A DNA stretch of 64,000 nt from Blautia sp. AF19-10LB (GCF_003461245.1 NZ_QTWS01000003.1:137209-201208); one strand, 5' to 3'; counted from the first letter of the stretch, positions 26,084 through 34,841 are shown. The notes: a model not told the origin generated them from the sequence alone. A program made the numbers and translations.

Positions 26084-27154
26084 TCAGACAATCCACTTAC
26101 CCAATACCGGTATTTTTTTGATAAGTATTACCGCAAGGCAGCTAAGTCCAAAGATACACACCATGACTATCGGGATCGCAATCACTGTATTTCCGATCAT
26201 CATGCTGTCTATTCCAGCTCTGTGCAGGATGTCGCGGAAAAATGCATGGATCAGATAGATTCCGAACGTATAACCTCCCAACCGACATATGATCTCTTCC
26301 TGTTTCTCGCTCCAATGTATTTTGGACACATGATTTTTGAAAAATAAGAAAATCGCACTTCCCCAGAAAAATCCCGCAAGCGTAAAGTTTTCATAATAGG
26401 ACTGGAGTTCTCTTCCCACTCTCGGTGACATGTACTGACTGAGCAGGATTGCCGCAAGGATCAGTGAAATTCCCAGAATATAAATCGTTCGTTCCAGCTT
26501 CCTGGAAATCTCATAATGTGAAAGGTAATGTCCCAGGATAAAATATCCTGCATAGTCCACGACCATTCCCGGCTGAACCGTATGCATCACATTCATGACG
26601 TATTCCTTCAGCGGGAACGAAAAACAGTTTACTGTGTATGGTATGATCTTGATGAGCAGAAACATCAGGATCAGATATTCTTCCCATTTCTTACTTCGTT
26701 CACAGTTTACGATTTCCCACAAAAGCGGTGTCACTATCAGGAGTCCTGCTAACATAGGAAGATACCACAGATGGAAATAGGATTCACTGCAATAGATCAG
26801 TATTTTCTTAAAAAACGATACAGATCCTATCGCTGGTTTCCCCGCCATTACGATCCTGTATACCGCATAAAAAATCTGCCAGAACACATACGCCACTGCT
26901 ATCTGAAAAATATTCCTGGTCCAGAGTTTCTTGAGTGACCAGTTTCTCTTACCATCCAGATACAGCGTTCCGCTGATCATGATAAACGATGCCACTGCAA
27001 AACGGTTGATTCCATGGTAAAAATTCGAAATTCTCCATATACTGGAATCCAGTGGTGTATCCCGGAAATGCTGTGACCCGGCATGAATGCCGATCACACC
27101 GATGCAGGCTGCAATTCGCAGGAGTTCTATCCATGTAATTCTCTTTTTATTCAT
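26084..27154 (-). CDS. Membrane acyltransferase (Acyltransferase 3 family)
   Basis: 356 residues, about ten membrane segments. The N-terminal RITWIELLRIAACIGVIGIHAG carries the conserved Arg and His of the family, which O-acetylates cell-surface sugars or related acceptors. Its start has no close Shine-Dalgarno. AAGGAG lies 28 nt upstream, before a TGGGG-gacag-CCCCA hairpin and a nine-codon leader frame (27151-27180) whose TGA overlaps the acyltransferase ATG, suggesting translational coupling. A TTGTAG-17-TATACT promoter (27294-27322) precedes a 27-bp palindromic insertion. Acceptor substrate unknown. Confidence 0.85.
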   Translation of the reverse strand: MNKKRITWIELLRIAACIGVIGIHAGSQHFRDTPLDSSIWRISNFYHGINRFAVASFIMISGTLYLDGKRNWSLKKLWTRNIFQIAVAYVFWQIFYAVYRIVMAGKPAIGSVSFFKKILIYCSESYFHLWYLPMLAGLLIVTPLLWEIVNCERSKKWEEYLILMFLLIKIIPYTVNCFSFPLKEYVMNVMHTVQPGMVVDYAGYFILGHYLSHYEISRKLERTIYILGISLILAAILLSQYMSPRVGRELQSYYENFTLAGFFWGSAIFLFFKNHVSKIHWSEKQEEIICRLGGYTFGIYLIHAFFRDILHRAGIDSMMIGNTVIAIPIVMVCIFGLSCLAVILIKKIPVLGKWIV

Positions 27155-27241
27155 TTTTGTTTCGTGGGGCTGTCCCCCATTTCTCCTTAATTTTGTGTAT
27201 CCGCAACTATCTTATTTCTTCACAATTACATATTTCAAGTT

Positions 27242-27284
27242 TCTCAGATGTTACTGTTCGCTCCGTTCACAGTAACTCTCAGAT
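27242..27284. repeat. 27-bp palindromic insertion flanked by an 8-bp direct repeat
   Basis: TCTCAGAT (27242-27249) and TCTCAGAT (27277-27284) are identical and directly flank a palindrome of 27 bp whose arms are GTTACTGT and ACAGTAAC with an 11-nt centre. The arrangement is that of a tiny insertion with target-site duplication. It lies in the 5' leader of the acyltransferase gene. Confidence 0.65.
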
Positions 27285-27293
27285 CCTTCTGAA

Positions 27294-27322
27294 AGTATAA
27301 CAAACGAACTGCCTTCCTACAA
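27294..27322 (-). promoter_or_regulatory. Promoter of the acyltransferase gene
   Basis: Minus-strand TTGTAG (27317-27322), 17-nt spacer, TATACT (27294-27299). Confidence 0.65.
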
Positions 27323-27344
27323 GCAATATTTCTTCCACGATCTG

Positions 27345-27965
27345 TCATTCCATAAATTCCCGGATGATCTCACGCATGATCTCCTCTTCCTCCGGGCTCA
27401 GCATTTTGCTGAAATGGCTTCCGGTCGCCGCTGTCTGGCGGATGCTTGCCGTGATCTTCTCCACCATCTCTTCCTGGAGAACGGGGTCCATCCTGGGCGG
27501 CGGTGCGACTGGTTCCGCCTTTCGCGGTGTGACTGTCTCCTCTCTTTTGGTCCGTGCAGAAAGGATATAGTCTGCCAGAGAATTCATCACAAGCTCTTCC
27601 CGGTAAGCAAAATCCAGAGCCTGTCTCAGAATCATCAATGCAACCGGGATCACCGTTCCCAGATAAAGATACCTAAGCGGCAGCCCACTTGTCCACTTGA
27701 GCTTTGTCACAAACAGGATTGCAAGCCCCAGACACAACGTTGACAGAAGCGACGGCAGCCAGACCAGAAAGTTCATCCTGTTCAGCAGTTTATCTCTTGT
27801 TTTCCAGAGGTTCAGCCATTTTTCCTTAAGGCTTGTGACTGCATTTGTTCTTCGCAGAGTTCTTCTGTAAGTAAGGTGTACTGCCAGCATGCCAACCGCT
27901 CCGAAAGCTCCGGCGGCTGCCATGATGCAAAGCAGTATCTGCAGGTTCATGATTCGCTCCAGCAT
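27345..27965 (-). CDS. Uncharacterised membrane protein
   Basis: 206 residues. I chose the ATG at 27963-27965 because AAGGAGG is 5 nt upstream. Predicted membrane segments lie at about 8-30 (LLCIMAAAGAFGAVGMLAV), 67-87 (FLVWLPSLLSTLCLGLAIL) and 98-116 (YLYLGTVIPVALMIL). The C-terminal third is cytosolic and charged, with a proline-rich patch (AEPVAPPPRMDPVL) and an acidic helix SPEEEEIMREIIREFME at the end. I do not recognise a family. Stands alone between murF and the acyltransferase. Confidence 0.6.
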   Translation of the reverse strand: MLERIMNLQILLCIMAAAGAFGAVGMLAVHLTYRRTLRRTNAVTSLKEKWLNLWKTRDKLLNRMNFLVWLPSLLSTLCLGLAILFVTKLKWTSGLPLRYLYLGTVIPVALMILRQALDFAYREELVMNSLADYILSARTKREETVTPRKAEPVAPPPRMDPVLQEEMVEKITASIRQTAATGSHFSKMLSPEEEEIMREIIREFME

Positions 27966-28202
27966 AAGCCCCTCCTTGCTTTTACAATCTCTCCGACACC
28001 TTCTCGGCTTTTCTTCTGCTGTTAATTCCCATTCTACACCCGTATGAACTTGCTGGAAACAAAAATCGTTCGTCAAATTCTCCCTGGAAAATGCGAAAAA
28101 CTCCTCTGAACGGCTGATTTATCTGCTTTTCGTGATAATTCAACCTCCCATGAGGAGTTTCTGTCGTTTTATATTCTGTCTGGATCTTTCATAACCTGAT
28201 AT

Positions 28203-29573
28203 TTACATTTCTTCCAGTGCCTTGACAACCTCTTCAAACTGCATGAAATGGGATGCTTTTACAAGGATCGTATCTCCCTCCTGGACAAGATCTCCAAGAT
28301 GCTCAAGGAGAGATTCCCGGCTCTCTTCATAAATTACTTTAAATTCCTGATCTGCTTTGCGTGCAGCTTCTGCCATATGCACAGAAAGCGCACCAACACA
28401 GATGCAGACATCAATTCCGCACTGTGCTGCATGAGTTCCGACTTCTTCATGAAGCGCGATCTCATTTTCTCCAAGTTCTCCCATATCTCCAAGGATCGCC
28501 ACTCTTCGTCCTTCTCCGTCGTGAAGAACATCAAGGGAAGCTTTCATGGACATCGGGTTTGCGTTGTAGCAGTCATCCACTACCAGGAATTTGTCTGTCT
28601 CGATCATTTTGAAACGTCCGCGGATCGTCTCCAGGCTTTCGATACCTCTCTTGATCTCCTCGATGGAAAGCCCGTAAATGCGTCCTACAGCAGCTGCTGC
28701 CAGTGCATTGTAGACCATATGGATCCCCGGTGTCGGAACAAGCACATCAAAAGCATCCTCGCCAAGATGAATACGGCAGGCAACGCCCTTGAGTCCCTTG
28801 CTCTCGATCTGATCCGCATATACATCTCGCTCTGCATTGAGTCCGAAAAATACCGGTTTGACGCCATTGTATTCACTTACTGTCGCCAGTTTATCGTCAT
28901 CACCATTCAGAACAATATGTCCTTTCGGGTTCATGGACTTAAAGATCTCTGTTTTGGCTTTGAGCACACCATCGCGGTCTCCGAGATTTTCGAGATGGCA
29001 GGTTCCGATATTTGTGATCACACAGGTATCCGGTCTGGCGATCTTTGTCAGTCTGGTCATCTCGCCAAAATCACTGATTCCCATTTCCAGAACTGCGATC
29101 TGATCTTCATCTCTCAGGCGGAAAACAGTCAACGGAAGTCCCAGTTCATTATTAAAGTTTCCCTGTGTCTTGAGTGTGCGGTATTTTTCTTTAAGTACAG
29201 AAGCGATCACTTCTTTTGTGCTGGTCTTGCCAACACTTCCGGTGATCCCGACAACCGGGATCTGAAGCTGTTTCAGATAAAATTCTGCGATATCCTTCAC
29301 TGCCTGAAGAGAAGATCCTACCTGGATATATGGAAAATCTGCATTCTCCAGTTCTCTCTCTGAAAGTGTGACAAGCGCACCCTTGCTCATGACATCCGGG
29401 ATAAAACGGTGTGCATCTACACGTTCTCCTACGATTGGAACAAACAGGCTGTCTTTTTCAATCTTGCGGCTGTCTGTAGTGATGGAGGAAACTTCCCTGT
29501 CCATCACGTTTTCCGGACCATGGTATGTACCGGAGCAGACTTCGGTAAGATTCTTTATAGTAAGATTTTTCAT
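28203..29573 (-). CDS. murF: UDP-N-acetylmuramoyl-tripeptide--D-alanyl-D-alanine ligase MurF
   Basis: 456 residues, full length. Cytosolic ATP-dependent ligase that adds D-Ala-D-Ala to the UDP-MurNAc-tripeptide, the last soluble peptidoglycan step. P-loop GITGSVGKTSTKEV is at about residues 108-121. The Mur central-domain motif NELGLPLTVF and the DDCYNANPMSMKASLD motif of the C-terminal domain are present. It lies 13 bp after ddl, so dipeptide synthesis and its attachment are encoded together. RBS AGAGGAAA precedes the ATG. A 9-bp stem AAACTCCTC/GAGGAGTTT (about 28107-28161) downstream is a weak terminator candidate. Confidence 0.96.
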   Translation of the reverse strand: MKNLTIKNLTEVCSGTYHGPENVMDREVSSITTDSRKIEKDSLFVPIVGERVDAHRFIPDVMSKGALVTLSERELENADFPYIQVGSSLQAVKDIAEFYLKQLQIPVVGITGSVGKTSTKEVIASVLKEKYRTLKTQGNFNNELGLPLTVFRLRDEDQIAVLEMGISDFGEMTRLTKIARPDTCVITNIGTCHLENLGDRDGVLKAKTEIFKSMNPKGHIVLNGDDDKLATVSEYNGVKPVFFGLNAERDVYADQIESKGLKGVACRIHLGEDAFDVLVPTPGIHMVYNALAAAAVGRIYGLSIEEIKRGIESLETIRGRFKMIETDKFLVVDDCYNANPMSMKASLDVLHDGEGRRVAILGDMGELGENEIALHEEVGTHAAQCGIDVCICVGALSVHMAEAARKADQEFKVIYEESRESLLEHLGDLVQEGDTILVKASHFMQFEEVVKALEEM

Positions 29574-29586
29574 ATCGATTTCCTCT

Positions 29587-30621
29587 TTAGTTGTACTTTT
29601 TCTGTGAAACGCGGATCAGTTCTTCACACAGTGTCGGGTAATCCATTCCGAGAACGGCTGCTTCCTGCGGGATCAGGCTGGTCGGGGTCATTCCCGGGAG
29701 GGTGTTGGCTTCCAGGCAGTAGATCTTTTCGTCTTCGGTCACGATGAAGTCAAGTCTTGCGTAGCTTTCCATTTCCAGTGCATGATAGCCGTCCACGGCT
29801 GCTTCCTGAAGGCGTTTTGTCAGTTCCTCTGAGATCGGAGCCGGACAGGTTTCCTGTACTGCACCTGGTTTGTATTTATTCTCGTAATCGTAAAAGCCTT
29901 CTTTCGGCACGATCTGGACTACCGGGTAGGCAGTTCCGTCAACGACCGCAACTGTGTATTCCACACCCTTGATGAATTCTTCGATGACAACTTCGTTTTC
30001 GTATTCAAAAGCTTCATCCAGTGCTTTGACATAATCTTCCTGATTATCTACGATATAGACACCGATGCTGGAACCACCGCAGCATGTCTTGACAACTACA
30101 GGAAATTCCATGCCAAGTGCCGCAAGAGAGTCCTGACGGTCTTTTTTCTTCATGGCTTTTCCGCCCGGTGTGCTTACGCCTCTCATCTGGAACATTGCTT
30201 TGGTCACGCCTTTGTCCATTGCCATCGCACTGCTTAAGTATCCGGTTCCGGTATAAGGAATTCCCATCAGGTCAAATGCTGCCTGTAACTTGCCGTCCTC
30301 TCCGTTTGCACCGTGAAGTCCGAGAAAAACAAAGTCGGCTTTTTTGCAGAGTTCGATGACATTTGACCCGAAGAAATCTCTGCGGGCTTTCTTTAATTCT
30401 TTCATCTGCGGATTAAAGCCCTTGATATACTCTGCTGCTTTTTCGACATCGTATTCCGCCGGGAACGGATCTTCCCAGTTTACGGTTTCGAGGCCACAGA
30501 ATACATCCACCAGGATCGCCTGATGTCCTTTCTGTCTGAGTGCCTGGCAGATTCCTGTTCCTGATACGATAGAAACATCTCTTTCTGTACTGGTTCCACC
30601 TGCTAATACAACAATTTTCAT
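29587..30621 (-). CDS. ddl: D-alanine--D-alanine ligase
   Basis: 344 residues. ATP-grasp enzyme making D-Ala-D-Ala for MurF. Visible are VVLAGGTSTERDVSIVSG at the N-terminus, the KTCCGGSSIGVYIV nucleotide loop (about residue 160), EEFIKGVEYTVAVV, and the metal and substrate end YCLEANTLPGMTPTSLIP. I chose the ATG at 30619-30621 (GGAGATGGAAGA upstream). Co-transcribed with murF (13-bp gap). A hairpin at 30652-30690 separates it from the L,D-transpeptidase-like gene upstream. Vancomycin-type D-Lac specificity is not suggested by the context. Confidence 0.95.
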   Translation of the reverse strand: MKIVVLAGGTSTERDVSIVSGTGICQALRQKGHQAILVDVFCGLETVNWEDPFPAEYDVEKAAEYIKGFNPQMKELKKARRDFFGSNVIELCKKADFVFLGLHGANGEDGKLQAAFDLMGIPYTGTGYLSSAMAMDKGVTKAMFQMRGVSTPGGKAMKKKDRQDSLAALGMEFPVVVKTCCGGSSIGVYIVDNQEDYVKALDEAFEYENEVVIEEFIKGVEYTVAVVDGTAYPVVQIVPKEGFYDYENKYKPGAVQETCPAPISEELTKRLQEAAVDGYHALEMESYARLDFIVTEDEKIYCLEANTLPGMTPTSLIPQEAAVLGMDYPTLCEELIRVSQKKYN

Positions 30622-30651
30622 ATTCTTCCATCTCCTTAAGGAAAGCAAAAA

Positions 30652-30690
30652 CTGCTGCAAAAATTCACTTCAGAATCTCTGCAGCATTTT
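30652..30690 (-). terminator. Terminator after the L,D-transpeptidase-like gene
   Basis: Stem ATGCTGCA/TGCAGCAG with a loop of about 20 nt followed by GTTTTTGC on the minus strand. Confidence 0.55.
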
Positions 30691-30698
30691 ACCTGTTC

Positions 30699-32111
30699 TT
30701 ATTTATAAATAACCACCGGCATACCGGTTTCTACGTTCTGATACAACTCCTGTGCCGCTTCTTCAGACAGGACAATACAGCCCTCTGTACTGCTCCAGTC
30801 CGTCATATCTGAACTGAAATCTGTCTCTGACGAACTTCCAAAACTGTCTGCTTCACTTTCCGTTGCCGTCCCAGGTTCAAATCCCGGATCACCATAGATT
30901 CCAAGATCATCTGTAAAGGACATCCAGCAATCCACCGTCATATTTCCAACTGCCTGCTGGTTTTTCTTTTCTTCGATCGAATAAACTCCATCCGGTGTAC
31001 TGCTGCTGATCGCGATCCCGGTATCTACAACAGGATTTCCACTCTTGTAAAGTACAAGCCTGCGGTCAGTAAGATTGACTTCCACATAAGAATATCCGAT
31101 ATCATTCGTGTAGCGGCTCGCCGCTTCCTGTGCATATACCGGCTCTCTCACCTGTGTTTTCTTATCCATGATCGCCTGATACAAAGCATCCGCTTCTTTC
31201 GGCTGGTCGATCAGCCATCCATAAGTGCCACCGGATACGGTGACCTCTCTGTTGTCATAAGTTGAAAAAGAACGCTCTATACCCACTGTATCATATTTTG
31301 ATGCCAGCTGTCCAACATAAGATGCAATTGCGCTGTGATCCAGCATCAGATTTCCATCCTCATCACGGCTGAGCCATTCCTTGATCAAGGTACGATCAAC
31401 CGTTTCCTTGCGGTCACTGAAATCATAGGTGACCACAACATCAGTAAGCTCATTCATCTGCTCGCAGTCTTCTGTCAGTTCATCGCCATATACTGCAGGA
31501 TCTACATAGCAGCCATCCACATCAAGATCTACCAGCGTTCTTCCTGTCGTAACTGCATTGGAAATGTCTTTCTGCAATTTTTCTTTGTCGATCTTTGTTC
31601 CTTCTACTTCCGGTACGACCTCAAATCCGTCATCATTTTGCTTTATGTATGCATCGTAAGGTTCCTGATTGTCCTTCATACAGTTCAGACTATCGATGAC
31701 CTGCTCAAATTTGTCCTGATCATAAGTAACAGATGATGGAACCTCCCAGGATTTGTGCTGGCTGAATGCGAGGAACCACTGAAAGCGCTTCTGTTCATGG
31801 AGCATTCGGTTCACGCTTCCATCAGAAGTATATTTCAGGTCGATCTCATCTGCTGAAATACTCTCCCGACCGTTTCCTCTGGTCTGAATAGCCAGAATAT
31901 ATACACTGGTTTCTTCTGCCAGAAGTTTCTCTGTTTCTTCCTGTGTCATGTAAGAGCAGTTAAAACCGTTTACCTGTGTTCCCGGCAGGAAATGTTCTGT
32001 AAAATAATATACTCCAAAAAAGTAGGCACCGATGGTCAGTAAAAACAGCACAACAATGAAGCCTACCAGTATCTTTCTTTCTCTGCTCATCCCTGTGTTT
32101 TCTTCTGCCAT
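30699..32111 (-). CDS. L,D-transpeptidase (YkuD)-like protein with degenerate active site
   Basis: 470 residues. One N-terminal membrane anchor (about 14-36), then a substrate-binding (PG_binding_4-like) region with repeated VTGRTLVDLDVD and TVSGGTYGWLID elements, then a YkuD domain from about 335 (YVEVNLTDRRLVLYKSGN). YkuD enzymes use His...SHGC(I/V)(N/R). Here the Cys is kept in WSSTEGCIVL, but SHG is STEG, the upstream LHD-type His is YGD (GIYGDPG), and an extra Ser/Asp-rich stretch precedes it. Cross-linking activity is therefore doubtful. It sits between an aminotransferase and ddl-murF. Located outside the membrane by topology. Confidence 0.82.
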   Translation of the reverse strand: MAEENTGMSRERKILVGFIVVLFLLTIGAYFFGVYYFTEHFLPGTQVNGFNCSYMTQEETEKLLAEETSVYILAIQTRGNGRESISADEIDLKYTSDGSVNRMLHEQKRFQWFLAFSQHKSWEVPSSVTYDQDKFEQVIDSLNCMKDNQEPYDAYIKQNDDGFEVVPEVEGTKIDKEKLQKDISNAVTTGRTLVDLDVDGCYVDPAVYGDELTEDCEQMNELTDVVVTYDFSDRKETVDRTLIKEWLSRDEDGNLMLDHSAIASYVGQLASKYDTVGIERSFSTYDNREVTVSGGTYGWLIDQPKEADALYQAIMDKKTQVREPVYAQEAASRYTNDIGYSYVEVNLTDRRLVLYKSGNPVVDTGIAISSSTPDGVYSIEEKKNQQAVGNMTVDCWMSFTDDLGIYGDPGFEPGTATESEADSFGSSSETDFSSDMTDWSSTEGCIVLSEEAAQELYQNVETGMPVVIYK

Positions 32112-32135
32112 GATGCCTCCTTTATAGCTCCTGTC

Positions 32136-33425
32136 TTATTCAGCCAAAAGTTTCTCTACGCTTGCGAGTTTGACGCAGACAACGAATACTTCTGCTGCTT
32201 TGGCAAGTTCGTCAATTGGCGGGAAGGACGGTGCAATACGGATATTGCTGTCTTTCGGGTCTTTGCCATATGGATAAGTTGCTCCTGCACCTGTCATGAC
32301 AACGCCTGCTTCTTTTGCTTTGGCAACGATTGCTTTGGCACAGCCATCCATGGATTCGAAGGAAATGAAGTATCCACCCTTCGGTGTTGTCCAGCTTCCG
32401 ATTCCAAGTCCGCCGAGTTCTTTTTCAAGGGTGGACTCTACCATCTCGAATTTCGGGCGAAGGATTGCTGCATGTTTGCTCATGTGTGCATGAACACCGT
32501 CCAGGTTCTTGAAGAATCTTACGTGACGAAGCTGGTTCAGTTTGTCATGTCCGATCGTCTGAACAGTCATATATTTGCGGAAATCATCCAGGTTTGCTTT
32601 GGATGCTGCTACTGCTGCGATACCGGAACCCGGGAAGCTGATCTTGGATGTGGAAGTAAATTTGTAAACAATGTCAGGATTGCCTGCTTTTGCACATTCT
32701 TCCAGGATCTCAAGAAGGAAATCCTGTTTCTCTTCTCCATCATAAAGATGATGTACGCTGTAAGCATTGTCCCAGTAGATACGGAAATCCGGTGCTGCCG
32801 GTTTCAGGCGTGCAAAGCGCTTAACTGTTTCTTCTGAATAAGTGTAGCCCTGCGGGTTGGAGTATTTCGGAACACACCAGATACCTTTGATCGCAGGATC
32901 TTCGCTTACAAGTTTCTCAACCATATCCATGTCCGGACCCTGTGGAGTCATCGGAACATTGATCATCTCGATTCCGAAGAATTCTGTAACTTTGAAATGA
33001 CGGTCATATCCCGGAACAGGACAAAGGAATTTTACTTTGTCAAGTTTGCACCATGGAGTGTTTCCCATAACGCCGTGAGTCATGGAACGTGCTACGGTAT
33101 CAAACATAACGTTCAGACTGGAAGTACCATAAATGATGATGTTCTCCGGAGATACTTCAGAGATTTCTCCAAGAAGGCGTTTGGCTTCCGGGATACCATC
33201 CATAACACCGTAGTTACGGCAGTCTACACCTGTTTCGCATTTCAGGTCCGCGCTGCTTGACAGAACATCCATCAATCCCATGGAAAGATCAAGCTGGTCA
33301 GCCGCCGGTTTACCACGAGACATATCCAGGGCAAGTCCCTGTGCCTTGATCTCTGCATACTGCTGATCCAGTTCCTTCTTCAGAGCAAGAAGCTGTTCTC
33401 TGCTCATTTCACTGTACTTCTGCAT
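32136..33425 (-). CDS. PLP-dependent aminotransferase, aspartate aminotransferase subgroup Ic type
   Basis: 429 residues. Matches the less common aspartate aminotransferase branch (MocR-like Pfam family; Corynebacterium AspT type) rather than the classical class I enzyme at 14942. Features are LDMSRGKPAADQLDLS at the N-terminus, YGTSSLNVMFD, VPKYSNPQGYTYSE, DNAYSVHHLYD, and the Schiff-base Lys in FTSTSKISFPGSGIA (about residue 245). The C-terminal Arg is in SNIRIAPSFP. GAGGAGG precedes the ATG, and a TTGACA-18-TAAAAT promoter is at 33517-33546. The L,D-transpeptidase-like gene follows by 24 bp. Likely role: aspartate/glutamate interconversion. Confidence 0.88.
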   Translation of the reverse strand: MQKYSEMSREQLLALKKELDQQYAEIKAQGLALDMSRGKPAADQLDLSMGLMDVLSSSADLKCETGVDCRNYGVMDGIPEAKRLLGEISEVSPENIIIYGTSSLNVMFDTVARSMTHGVMGNTPWCKLDKVKFLCPVPGYDRHFKVTEFFGIEMINVPMTPQGPDMDMVEKLVSEDPAIKGIWCVPKYSNPQGYTYSEETVKRFARLKPAAPDFRIYWDNAYSVHHLYDGEEKQDFLLEILEECAKAGNPDIVYKFTSTSKISFPGSGIAAVAASKANLDDFRKYMTVQTIGHDKLNQLRHVRFFKNLDGVHAHMSKHAAILRPKFEMVESTLEKELGGLGIGSWTTPKGGYFISFESMDGCAKAIVAKAKEAGVVMTGAGATYPYGKDPKDSNIRIAPSFPPIDELAKAAEVFVVCVKLASVEKLLAE

Positions 33426-33516
33426 AATTTGTCCTCCTCGTGCCGCTTCCAGAATCCTGTACCGGCATAATATAAATTTCTTTTTTCTTTTGATATCTAA
33501 TATTACTATCCCGTCT

Positions 33517-33546
33517 ATTTTAGTATGCTAAATTCCCGCTTGTCAA
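33517..33546 (-). promoter_or_regulatory. Promoter of the aminotransferase gene
   Basis: Minus-strand TTGACA (33541-33546), 18-nt spacer, TAAAAT (33517-33522). The 317-bp gap 33426-33742 otherwise holds only this and the divergent promoter at 33651. Confidence 0.7.
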
Positions 33547-33650
33547 GCCCTGCTGCCCCTGTATTTGAAAAAAAATTTCTCGAATCAGTGTGATAAAGTG
33601 TGAATTCTGCATAAAGTCCCCTGCTTATACACAAAACGCCACAGTTTTAC

Positions 33651-33679
33651 TTGCAGAATTTCGTTGTTTCACCTATACT
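33651..33679 (+). promoter_or_regulatory. Promoter of the methyltransferase gene
   Basis: TTGCAG (33651-33656), 17-nt spacer, TATACT (33674-33679), about 60 nt before the ATG. Confidence 0.65.
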
Positions 33680-33742
33680 GAATAGGCAGGAATATCCTGA
33701 ATGTTTCTATTTAAATGTAATAAAAGAAAGGTTATCATATAT

Positions 33743-34603
33743 ATGTGGATTGCAAATGACTGGAAAGAATACGAAGTAATTGACACTTCCTGTGGAGAAA
33801 AGCTGGAACGCTGGGGTAAATATACTCTGGTCCGTCCGGATCCGCAGGTTATCTGGGACACTCCGAAGGTAAGCCGTGGATGGAAAAACATGAACGCCCA
33901 CTACCACAGAAGCAAAAAAGGCGGCGGTGAATGGGAATTCTTTGACCTCCCTCAGCAGTGGGATCTCCATTACAAAGATCTTACTTTCCATCTGAAACCG
34001 TTCAGTTTCAAACACACCGGACTTTTCCCGGAGCAGGCTGTCAACTGGGATTGGTTTGGTGACAAGATCCGTAATGCAGGCCGTCCGATCAAAGTGCTGA
34101 ACCTTTTTGCCTACACAGGCGGTGCAACTCTGGCTGCCGCTGCTGCCGGTGCACAGGTTACCCACGTAGACGCTTCCAAAGGAATGGTCAACTGGGCGAA
34201 GGAAAACGCTGCCGCTTCCGGACTTTCTGACGCACCGATCCGCTGGCTGGTGGACGACTGTGTGAAATTTGTGGAGCGTGAGATCCGTCGTGGCAATCAC
34301 TACGATGCGATCATCATGGACCCGCCGTCCTACGGACGTGGACCGAAGGGTGAGATCTGGAAGATCGAGGAGGCGATCCATCCTCTGATCAAGCTCTGCG
34401 TGAAACTTTTAAGCCCGAACCCGCTATTTTTCCTCATCAACTCCTACACCACAGGTCTGGCTCCTGCCGTACTGACTTATATGCTGGCAACCGAGCTGAA
34501 AGACTTCGACGGACATGTTGACTCCCAGGAGATCGGACTTCCGGTAACCTCCAACGGACTGGTACTTCCATGTGGTGCTTCCGGACGCTGGGAGGCGAAA
34601 TAA
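33743..34603 (+). CDS. SAM-dependent methyltransferase, RlmI/RlmK-like
   Basis: 286 residues from the ATG at 33743 (AAGAAAGG upstream). The Rossmann core has the SAM-binding LNLFAYTGGATLAAAAAGA (motif I), THVDASKGMVNWAKEN (motif II) and the MDPPSYGRG motif (IV), typical of class I RNA methyltransferases related to RlmI/RlmK. No PUA domain is visible at the N-terminus, so it is a short form. Its TAA overlaps the ATG of a 62-residue Cys-rich protein (TAATG), so the two are translationally coupled. Substrate is probably rRNA by family; not provable here. Confidence 0.85.
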   Translation: MWIANDWKEYEVIDTSCGEKLERWGKYTLVRPDPQVIWDTPKVSRGWKNMNAHYHRSKKGGGEWEFFDLPQQWDLHYKDLTFHLKPFSFKHTGLFPEQAVNWDWFGDKIRNAGRPIKVLNLFAYTGGATLAAAAAGAQVTHVDASKGMVNWAKENAAASGLSDAPIRWLVDDCVKFVEREIRRGNHYDAIIMDPPSYGRGPKGEIWKIEEAIHPLIKLCVKLLSPNPLFFLINSYTTGLAPAVLTYMLATELKDFDGHVDSQEIGLPVTSNGLVLPCGASGRWEAK

Positions 34604-34791
34604 TGAAGGAAGAAAAATCCAAGGACGCTCTTCCCTACACCTGTACTCCGGCTTATGACCGTAGCAGTTGTGGGAACTGTGTCTGTGCAACCTGTTACGA
34701 GCAGGAATTCTGCGATCGCTGCAGTTCCTGCAAAGAACTTTCTCACAAAAAAGACGCCTGTGGACGTTACGAAGGCGCGTATTGCTACTAA
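34603..34791 (+). CDS. Cys-rich miniprotein (62 residues, 10 Cys)
   Basis: Starts MKEEKSKDALPYTCTPAYD. Ten of 62 residues are Cys, arranged as CGNC, C, C, CDRC, C, C and a terminal CY; basic and acidic residues are mixed. No signal peptide or membrane segment, so it is cytosolic, and the CxxC pairs suggest zinc or Fe-S binding. Its ATG shares the A of the methyltransferase stop codon (TAATG at 34601-34605), which is strong evidence that it is translated. A perfect 15-bp terminator follows. I do not recognise a family; a SCIFF-like RiPP precursor is unlikely because no radical SAM maturase adjoins. Confidence 0.7.
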   Translation: MKEEKSKDALPYTCTPAYDRSSCGNCVCATCYEQEFCDRCSSCKELSHKKDACGRYEGAYCY

Positions 34792-34798
34792 TAGCACA

Positions 34799-34838
34799 AC
34801 AGGAGATGCTGACATGATCGATCGTCAGCATCTCCTGT
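34799..34838 (+). terminator. Terminator after the Cys-rich miniprotein
   Basis: Perfect 15-bp stem ACAGGAGATGCTGAC/GTCAGCATCTCCTGT with a 10-nt loop and a TTTTTT run. The convergent kinase gene ends 4 bp beyond. Confidence 0.93.
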
Positions 34839-34841
34839 TTT

